Assembly: GCA_014799985.1 (NCBI GenBank)
Contig: JAAVGZ010000072.1
Span: 1-13,200, forward strand
Length of the DNA stretch: 13,200 nt
DNA from: Helicobacter sp.
Lineage (GTDB): Bacteria; Campylobacterota; Campylobacteria; Campylobacterales; Helicobacteraceae
Direction: 5' to 3'
Within the stretch, counting starts at the first letter, position 1; every line of letters starts with the position of its first letter. The notes beneath the pieces were generated by a model, which made no database searches, was not told where the DNA came from, and saw only the letters and a list, made by a program, of their open reading frames with translations. Positions 8,317 to 13,200 of this stretch are shown here, piece after piece. Position numbers and translations under genes: made by a program.

Positions 8317-9113
8317 ACGCTACAAAGCCGCCCTTTGAGGACTTCATACGCAGCCTGAATGTCGCGGAATTTCTCCGCGTAGCTCTCGACAATCGCCTCG
8401 TCTTGCCCATAGACGCGGTCGGGGTGATAGGTGCGTGCGAGGTCGATGTAGCGATTCTTAATCGTCTCCCAATCGTCATTGATGCCGCAACTAAGGGTCT
8501 TGAGGCTCTGGCGCAACAGCGCCTCGTCTTTGGTGAGATACTCGAGATTGCTGCTCTCAAAGCCCGCGCATGCCTTGAATGTCTCATAGTCAAAATTCAG
8601 CACGATGTTGTGGATAATCTTCTGCGAAATGAGCCCCATGAGCACTTCCCAAAAGCCATCGATGCTCGCATCGAGGAACAATTCTTTGTTGTTGTAGCCA
8701 ATCAAAAAATCCTTGAACAACGCGAGCAGATAGCGCCGCGCGAGGCGGTTGGGGTGGTCGAGCAAAATGGCGACTTGGTGGGTTTTGATGACGCGAAGCG
8801 AGACGCGGATTTGCTCGAGCATGCCCGTCTCGTCGACAATTTTAATCCGAATCGGCAGATAGCTATGCTGCAAAATCTCCTCGAAGCTCGCGCTTTCTTC
8901 AATCGATTCCTTTTGCAACCCGACATGGTAAGCCCAATTCAGAAAATAATCCTTTTTCAGCCGCTCGCCATCATCGAGAATCAGAATCGAGCTAGAAAGC
9001 CGATAGCTACGAGCAAAATGCCGCATCGCAAACGAAATGGCACGTGGCAAAAATTCAGAATAGCGACTCACGCTAATCTGAACATATTGCTGCAATAGCT
9101 CGACCTTCATCAT
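8313..9113 (-). CDS. J-domain (DnaJ-like) protein with unassigned N-terminal region
   Basis: The 266-residue protein has a J domain at its C-terminus: residues from about 215 match the helix II-HPD-helix III pattern, with H230-P231-D232 inside LARTYHPDRV and a closing QAAYEVLKGRL. J domains stimulate Hsp70 (DnaK) ATPase activity and recruit it to clients. Residues 1-205 match no family I can name. They contain no membrane segment and no zinc-finger or G/F region, so this is not DnaJ itself. The C-terminal J domain recalls DjlA-type layout, but no TerB domain is evident. The first of two consecutive ATGs (9113) is chosen because GGGAG lies 7 nt upstream. The gene appears to lead an operon with nadK, whose start overlaps its stop. 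J-domain identity is clear; client and role are unknown. Confidence 0.85.
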   Translation of the reverse strand: MMKVELLQQYVQISVSRYSEFLPRAISFAMRHFARSYRLSSSILILDDGERLKKDYFLNWAYHVGLQKESIEESASFEEILQHSYLPIRIKIVDETGMLEQIRVSLRVIKTHQVAILLDHPNRLARRYLLALFKDFLIGYNNKELFLDASIDGFWEVLMGLISQKIIHNIVLNFDYETFKACAGFESSNLEYLTKDEALLRQSLKTLSCGINDDWETIKNRYIDLARTYHPDRVYGQDEAIVESYAEKFRDIQAAYEVLKGRLCSV

Positions 9114-9143
9114 TTCTTTACTCCCTCATGTAACCATACACAC

Positions 9144-9173
9144 GCGCTTTTTAGAATCTCTCTAGCAAAGCGC
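9144..9173. other. Imperfect hairpin in the J-protein leader
   Basis: GCGCTTT (9144-9150) pairs with AAAGCGC (9167-9173). Inside, TAGA (9152-9155) pairs with TCTA (9161-9164) around a 5-nt loop. It lies between the candidate -10 box and the J-protein ribosome site, so it would fold in the mRNA leader. No U-run follows on either strand, so it is not a standard intrinsic terminator. Confidence 0.35.
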
Positions 9174-9202
9174 ATTCCACTTTCACCATTTCTATCATTT
9201 CG

Positions 9203-9208
9203 ATTCTA
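9203..9208 (-). promoter_or_regulatory. Candidate -10 box for the J-protein-nadK-recN operon
   Basis: TAGAAT on the minus strand is 5 of 6 to the sigma70 -10 consensus and lies about 90 nt before the ATG at 9113. No good -35 is seen 16-18 nt upstream, which is common in this phylum. This is the best candidate in the 184-bp intergenic region, but weak. Confidence 0.35.
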
Positions 9209-9268
9209 CACCGCAGTTTCTCAAAACTCCCTAAAAAGAATGCAATTTTCGCGCAACTTCATCGATAA

Positions 9269-9277
9269 TGCTATAAT
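9269..9277 (+). promoter_or_regulatory. Extended -10 promoter of the TauE/SafE permease gene
   Basis: TGCTATAAT is a perfect extended -10. No recognisable -35 lies 16-18 nt upstream. Predicted transcription start is near 9284, so the leader is only about 14 nt and begins almost at the AAGGAG ribosome site (9286-9291). Confidence 0.65.
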
Positions 9278-9297
9278 CGCGCCAAAAGGAGCGCGCA

Positions 9298-10050
9298 ATG
9301 GAATGGTTAGATGGCGCAGTGTTGCTGGGGCTTGGGCTGTTGTCGGGAATCTTTGCCGGCTTTTTTGGAATCGGCGGCGGGACGCTCATCGTGCCCGCGA
9401 TGATGTTGCTAGGGCTCGACATCAAAACAGCGATTGGAATCTCGGTCATGCAGATGATGTTCTCTTCGCTCTGGGGTTCGTACATGAACTACAAAAAGGG
9501 CAACCTGAACTTTGACGAAGGGCTCTGGGTCGGAATCGGCGGGCTTGTTGGCGCGGCGTTTAGCGGGCTTGTTGTCGACACATTGAGCGCGTTTGTGCTC
9601 ACGATTCTGTTCTTGTTGCTCGCAATCGGCGCGCTGTGGCGCTTTTTGTTCAAGGCGAGCGATGTCGTGGGCGCAAAAAGGCAGAATCCAAGCAAGCTTG
9701 TTCTCATCACAATCGGCGCGCTCACGGGCGTTTTTGCCATTTCGCTTGGAATCGGCGGCGGGCTCATACTCGTCCCGCTGCTTAGCCTCTATCTGCGCAT
9801 CAACTCCAAACAGGCGATTCCCATTTCGCTTTTCTTTATCATCTTCGCCTCCGTCTCGGGCTTCGCGAGCCTCGCCTATCATGGCTATGTGCAATATGTT
9901 CAAGGCGCGACAGTCGGTGTCGCGTCTCTCATCGGCGTGTCGCTCGGAATCGCGCTATTGCGTGTCGTTGATGCGAAAAAACATCGCTACGCGCTCGTTG
10001 CACTCTATGCGCTCGTGATTGCGGCGATGATTCAGAAGCTACTCGACTAA
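9298..10050 (+). CDS. TauE/SafE family membrane permease
   Basis: The 250-residue protein is almost wholly hydrophobic, with about 7-8 membrane segments. It shows the internal duplication of the TauE/SafE (sulfite exporter-like) family: GIGGGTLIVP at 24-33 and GIGGGLILVP at 151-160, each inside a membrane helix. A short polar stretch with basic residues (about 117-133) separates the halves. Members are proposed to move small sulfur-containing anions or other organic anions across the inner membrane; the substrate cannot be told from sequence. The ATG is supported by AAGGAG 6 nt upstream. The gene is divergent from the J-protein operon and converges with slt, overlapping it by 4 nt at the stop codons. 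All six GGA codons in the gene precede ATC, giving GAATC words. Family is clear; substrate is unknown. Confidence 0.92.
   Translation: MEWLDGAVLLGLGLLSGIFAGFFGIGGGTLIVPAMMLLGLDIKTAIGISVMQMMFSSLWGSYMNYKKGNLNFDEGLWVGIGGLVGAAFSGLVVDTLSAFVLTILFLLLAIGALWRFLFKASDVVGAKRQNPSKLVLITIGALTGVFAISLGIGGGLILVPLLSLYLRINSKQAIPISLFFIIFASVSGFASLAYHGYVQYVQGATVGVASLIGVSLGIALLRVVDAKKHRYALVALYALVIAAMIQKLLD
10047..10050. other. Convergent stop-codon overlap (tauE and slt)
   Basis: CTAA serves both genes: TAA (10048-10050, plus) ends the permease and TAG (10049-10047, minus) ends slt. There is no intergenic space and no visible hairpin-plus-U-run terminator, so transcripts should run into each other. Confidence 0.9.
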
Positions 10051-11675
10051 TAAACGAGGCTCTCGCGCAAGAGATTCCGCAGGCTCGTCTTTTGCCCGAA
10101 GTGTTGCTGATAGACGAGGTAATTGGCAAGCACGCGCATGCCATAGAATCGCGTCTCTTCATACGGAATGAGCTCCATGCTAAGCCATGGCTCAAGGGCG
10201 GCGTTGTCGGCGTTTTTGCGAAAGAGTTCGCCTTTGGCAAGCAGCTTGCGCAAAAATGTGGGACCGCCGTTGTAGGCATAGGCGACAAACAGCGGGTGGC
10301 GGTATTCGCGCTCGAGCTTGCCGAGAAAAAAGCGCCCCATTTGCAGCGCAAGCGCGGGGTCGAAAAGCGAGTCATAAGCGATATTTGCGAGCCCCATTTC
10401 TTTCGCGAAAGGCTCGATGTTTGCGGGCATAATCTGCATGAGTCCAAGCGCGAAGCTACGCGAGACAAGCGCGGGCAAAAACAGGCTCTCTTGCTTCGCA
10501 ATCGCGAGCGTGAGGCTCTTTTGCGCCACATTGTCCCACGCGATGAGCCCTTCATACGGAACGATGAAATAATGGTGTTGGAACTTCTCGATTCTATCGA
10601 GCAGATAGACGAGGTGGGGCAATGTGCGTTCAAACGAGAAATAGGGAATCATCTCGCTAAGCCGCGCAGAATCCGCCGCCGCAATCGCGCCCGCAATCTC
10701 TTGCCATTGGTAGGGGTCGCTCGGGTCAAACGGCGGCGCGGCGCTCGAGAGATTGGCGACATCGTAGCGAATGCTAAACGCGGGCTTCTGCCCCAGAATC
10801 TCGGCGGCATAGAGGCTAAACAGATTGACATGCTTGCTCTTGAGCAGCTGCTGCAAATAGCGCGAATCCTCGCTCACGAGGTATTGCCAAAACAGCGCCC
10901 TATCGACAAAAAACGCCGCCGACGTCGCCGCTTGGGCGCGCGCAAAATACGTCATCGCCTTTTGCTTGCTGCCAAAGCGCAGCTCGCTAAGCCCGAGCGC
11001 AAAGAGCGTGCTATGCGGCGCTGTGGCAATGTCGCTTTGCAACAACAGCGGCTTGAGCGGGCTGTTTTTCGCCATTGCGACAGAATGCAGAAGCTGATAG
11101 AACGCGTTGTTTTTTTGCGCGCTTAGCGTTTGGAGGCTCTGCGGCGTGAGGGGAATCTGCTGCTTCTCGCTGCTGCTTAGCGCCGGATACACGCGCGCAA
11201 ACACCGCCGCATCGCTCTTGGCGAGCAGTTGCAAGCGATTCTTGGCAAACAAAACCTGCAAAGCCGCCTTGAGCGTGGAATCTTTCGTGAGCGCCAGCGC
11301 GCTCTGCTGCTCCTTTGCGCCAAGCGTGCGTGCACTCGCGAACTTGCCTTTGAGCGCGCGTTCAAAGCATGCGGAATCGGTTTGCAAGGCAGATTTGAGC
11401 GCCATGTTTGCGCATTGCACATCGCGCGGCAGGGCTGTTGTCTTGCTCAAGTTCGCGATTGTGCGGCGCAAATAGGGATTTGTGGCGCTCAACAAATCAT
11501 ACAGATTCTGCAGCTCCTGCGTGCTTGGATTGTGCCTGTGGAGGTATTGCCAGATATAAAAATCGCGCACGATTCCTTTGGGCTTATCACGGATATGCGC
11601 ATCGATAAACGCCTGATTCTGCGCCCACAGCGCGCACAGACACAGCACAAGCAGAAAAAGAAATCTTCGAATCAT
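10047..11675 (-). CDS. slt: Slt-type soluble lytic murein transglycosylase
   Basis: Slt enzymes cleave the MurNAc-GlcNAc bond of peptidoglycan with formation of 1,6-anhydroMurNAc, in the periplasm. The 542-residue product starts with a signal peptide (MIRRF, then a hydrophobic run to ALWA-QN near residue 18); the cysteines there do not form a convincing lipobox. Residues 25-375 form the alpha-helical region expected of the Slt superhelical domain. The catalytic domain is C-terminal: catalytic Glu396 in AKQES, GLMQIMP (411-417), and AYNGGP (467-472). Length and layout match Helicobacter Slt. The gene starts 21 nt after the small YjfB-like gene, so the two are probably co-transcribed. A weak ribosome site (AGGCGAAG) precedes the ATG at 11675. 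Its stop overlaps the tauE stop on the other strand. Confidence 0.93.
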   Translation of the reverse strand: MIRRFLFLLVLCLCALWAQNQAFIDAHIRDKPKGIVRDFYIWQYLHRHNPSTQELQNLYDLLSATNPYLRRTIANLSKTTALPRDVQCANMALKSALQTDSACFERALKGKFASARTLGAKEQQSALALTKDSTLKAALQVLFAKNRLQLLAKSDAAVFARVYPALSSSEKQQIPLTPQSLQTLSAQKNNAFYQLLHSVAMAKNSPLKPLLLQSDIATAPHSTLFALGLSELRFGSKQKAMTYFARAQAATSAAFFVDRALFWQYLVSEDSRYLQQLLKSKHVNLFSLYAAEILGQKPAFSIRYDVANLSSAAPPFDPSDPYQWQEIAGAIAAADSARLSEMIPYFSFERTLPHLVYLLDRIEKFQHHYFIVPYEGLIAWDNVAQKSLTLAIAKQESLFLPALVSRSFALGLMQIMPANIEPFAKEMGLANIAYDSLFDPALALQMGRFFLGKLEREYRHPLFVAYAYNGGPTFLRKLLAKGELFRKNADNAALEPWLSMELIPYEETRFYGMRVLANYLVYQQHFGQKTSLRNLLRESLVY

Positions 11676-11696
11676 CGATTCTTCGCCTGATTGGGG

Positions 11697-11900
11697 CTAG
11701 ATGTAAATATCGAGCTCACCATCGCTTGCCAGATTCACGCCCGTTGTTGGCGCGCTCGTGGCAAGAGCCGTTGGAATCTGGGCGCTCGCCATGCCCTCAA
11801 GCAGATTCAAAACAAGCGATTCTTGCGTCTCCATCGCCTTTTTCATCGCGAACAGATTGCCCGAAACCACCGCCATATTTGTCATTCCCGAAAGTTCCAT
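11697..11900 (-). CDS. YjfB-like putative motility protein
   Basis: This 67-residue protein has no signal peptide. It resembles the small YjfB family (putative motility protein) known from Bacillus: an Ala/Met-rich start, a central conserved AMKKAMETQE helix (like VMKKAMDT in YjfB), a second helix LVLNLLEGM, a low-complexity Ala/Thr/Pro linker, and an ending GELDIYI (compare GSIDIRV). The family has no established biochemical activity; the motility link comes from regulation and neighbourhood. AAAGGA 6 nt before the ATG and an extended -10 further upstream support the gene. It lies 21 nt before slt, which suggests a tie with wall remodelling, perhaps around the flagellum. That functional link is inference. 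Confidence 0.75.
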   Translation of the reverse strand: MELSGMTNMAVVSGNLFAMKKAMETQESLVLNLLEGMASAQIPTALATSAPTTGVNLASDGELDIYI

Positions 11901-11929
11901 TGTCGTTCCTTTGTGCTCAAATGATGTGC

Positions 11930-11938
11930 ATTATAGCA
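11930..11938 (-). promoter_or_regulatory. Extended -10 promoter of the YjfB-like gene and slt
   Basis: TGCTATAAT on the minus strand is a perfect extended -10. Predicted start is near 11923, giving a leader of about 23 nt with AAAGGA before the ATG. No -35, sigma28 or sigma54 (GG-N10-GC) pattern was found in front of it, so this looks like a housekeeping promoter despite the putative motility gene. Confidence 0.65.
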
Positions 11939-11962
11939 GCACTCGCCTAAAGATTGTATTGC

Positions 11963-11985
11963 TTTAAGTCAAAATAGGTTAGAAT
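11963..11985 (+). promoter_or_regulatory. Candidate promoter of the class II DAHP synthase gene
   Basis: TAGAAT (11980-11985) is 5 of 6 to the -10 consensus. TTTAAGT (11963-11969) resembles the -35 region described for Campylobacter jejuni sigma70 promoters. AAAGGA (11996-12001) lies 7 nt before the ATG at 12009. The promoter is back-to-back with that of the YjfB-like gene. Confidence 0.5.
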
Positions 11986-12008
11986 CCGAATTTAAAAAGG
12001 ACTCATTA

Positions 12009-13200
12009 ATGAATCAATGGACACCACAAACATGGCGCAACAAGCCCATCAAACAGCAACCCATTTATCAGAACATTCAGGCACTCCAAGAGGTCGAAAA
12101 AAAATTGCGCGGCTACCCGCCGCTCGTGTTTGCGGGCGAGGCGCGCTCGCTCAAAAAGCGGCTTGCCGATGTCGTCTCGGGGCGCGGATTCTTGCTGCAA
12201 GGCGGCGATTGCGCCGAGAGCTTCAGCGAGTTTAACGCCATCAATATCCGCGACACATTCAAAGTCATTCTCCAAATGGCTGTCGTGCTGACCTTCGCGG
12301 GGCGCTGCCCGATTGTCAAAGTCGGGCGGCTCGCGGGGCAGTTCGCCAAACCACGCAGCAGCGACACCGAGACCATCGACAACGTCTGCCTGCCAAGCTA
12401 TCGCGGCGACAATGTCAACAGCATCGAGTTTAACGCGCAGGCGCGCGAGCCCGACCCTGAACGAATCTTGCAAGCCTATCATCAATCCGCCGCAACGCTC
12501 AACCTCTTGCGCGCGTTCGCGCAGGGCGGGTTTGCGAATTTGCATGAGGTGCAACGTTGGAATCTCGACTTTGTCGAATCGCAAAGCCAAGAGCGCTACA
12601 AGCACATCAGCGAGCGCATCACCGAATCGCTTGCGTTCATGCAGGCATGCGGCATCAACGCGCAGCTTCCGCAGGTGCGCGAGACCGAGTTCTACACCTC
12701 GCACGAAGCGCTGCTGCTCAACTACGAAGAGGCGCTCACACGCCAAGACAGCCTAAGCGGCGATTGGTATGATTGCTCGGCGCACATGCTCTGGATTGGC
12801 GAGCGCACGCGCGGTGTCGACGAGGCGCATGTCGAGTTTTTGCGCGGCGTCAAAAACCCTGTGGGCGTGAAGATTGGACCCAACGCGAGCGCGAGCGATT
12901 TGGTCGCGCTTTGCGACAAACTCAACCCCGACAATGAATCGGGGCGACTGAACTTCATCGTGCGCATGGGCGCTGATAGTGTTCGCAAACACTTCCCGCC
13001 GCTGCTCGCAGATGTTTGCAAAGAGGGGCGCAACATTTTGTGGAGCATCGACCCCATGCACGGCAACACCATCAAGGCAACGAGCGGCTACAAGACGCGG
13101 CGCTTTGACGCGATTCTCGAGGAAGTCTGCGCGTTTTTCGAGATTCACGAGGCACAGGGGAGCTATGCGGGCGGAATCCACCTCGAGATGACAGGGCAAG
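12009..13200 (+). CDS. aroG: Class II 3-deoxy-D-arabino-heptulosonate 7-phosphate synthase, cut by window edge
   Basis: The enzyme condenses phosphoenolpyruvate and erythrose 4-phosphate, the first step of the shikimate pathway to aromatic amino acids. The first 397 residues are present; roughly 50 are expected beyond the window. The sequence is the plant/Mycobacterium-type class II enzyme: LLQGGDCAESF with metal-ligand Cys68, GRLAGQFAKPRS (106-117), YRGDNVN (131-137), REPDPERILQAYHQSA (146-161), IGERTR (263-268), NPVGVKIGP (283-291) with substrate-binding Lys288, DPMHGNT with His351, and GGIHLEMTGQ with Glu393. The final Asp metal ligand lies outside the window. The start is an ATG with AAAGGA 7 nt upstream. 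H. pylori uses the same class. The symbol follows the M. tuberculosis class II enzyme; related genomes may name it otherwise. No regulatory N-terminal extension is seen. Confidence 0.95.
   Translation, partial: MNQWTPQTWRNKPIKQQPIYQNIQALQEVEKKLRGYPPLVFAGEARSLKKRLADVVSGRGFLLQGGDCAESFSEFNAINIRDTFKVILQMAVVLTFAGRCPIVKVGRLAGQFAKPRSSDTETIDNVCLPSYRGDNVNSIEFNAQAREPDPERILQAYHQSAATLNLLRAFAQGGFANLHEVQRWNLDFVESQSQERYKHISERITESLAFMQACGINAQLPQVRETEFYTSHEALLLNYEEALTRQDSLSGDWYDCSAHMLWIGERTRGVDEAHVEFLRGVKNPVGVKIGPNASASDLVALCDKLNPDNESGRLNFIVRMGADSVRKHFPPLLADVCKEGRNILWSIDPMHGNTIKATSGYKTRRFDAILEEVCAFFEIHEAQGSYAGGIHLEMTGQ

Noticed and set aside
10092..11126. A 344-codon open frame on the plus strand opposite slt, and similar long frames opposite nadK (7588-8358), the J-protein (8403-9098) and the DAHP synthase (12006-12746, minus).
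   Set aside because: Each mirrors a well-supported gene, has an Arg/Ala/Glu-rich composition typical of antisense reading, and lacks motifs.
1..13200. CRISPR array, tRNA, rRNA, insertion sequence, integrase or prophage genes.
   Set aside because: No regularly spaced direct repeats, clover-leaf sequences, transposase-like frames or terminal inverted repeats were found, including at the edges of the AT-rich gene.

Overview
The window looks like chromosomal DNA of a Campylobacterota (epsilonproteobacterial), Helicobacter-like bacterium. Reasons are the 935-residue UvrA, the class II DAHP synthase, the Slt-type lytic transglycosylase, the nadK-recN pair, and promoters that have a good -10 box but usually no -35 box. 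GC is near 50 percent, unusually high for that group. The species is not identified.

Layout. Positions 1-438 (minus) hold the start of an SF1 helicase gene, cut by the window edge, 8 nt downstream of uvrA (447-3254, minus). uvrA has its own strong promoter. Positions 3341-9113 (minus) form one apparent operon read right to left: a J-domain protein, nadK (ATGA overlap), recN (16-nt gap) and a large AT-rich gene (10-nt gap). The last gene encodes an HsdR-N-like PD-(D/E)XK nuclease domain fused to a DPPY-type DNA methyltransferase. A 184-bp divergent intergenic region leads to a TauE/SafE permease gene (9298-10050, plus). That gene converges on, and overlaps by 4 nt, an slt lytic transglycosylase gene (10047-11675, minus). 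slt follows a small YjfB-like putative motility gene (11697-11900, minus). A 108-bp divergent promoter region separates that gene from the class II DAHP synthase gene (12009 to beyond the right edge, plus).

Function. The left two thirds is rich in DNA metabolism: nucleotide excision repair (UvrA), double-strand-break repair (RecN), an SF1 helicase and a putative single-chain restriction-modification or modification enzyme. The right third holds envelope and metabolic genes.

Most noteworthy: (1) the nuclease-methyltransferase fusion at the end of the nadK-recN operon, with composition unlike its neighbours; (2) strong word biases across the whole window, with no GATC and no GGCC found by eye in 13.2 kb and GAATC/GATTC enriched about 4-5 fold, including inside the AT-rich gene; (3) three promoters sharing the exact extended -10 TGCTATAAT. 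No tRNA, rRNA, CRISPR, IS element or prophage gene was found.
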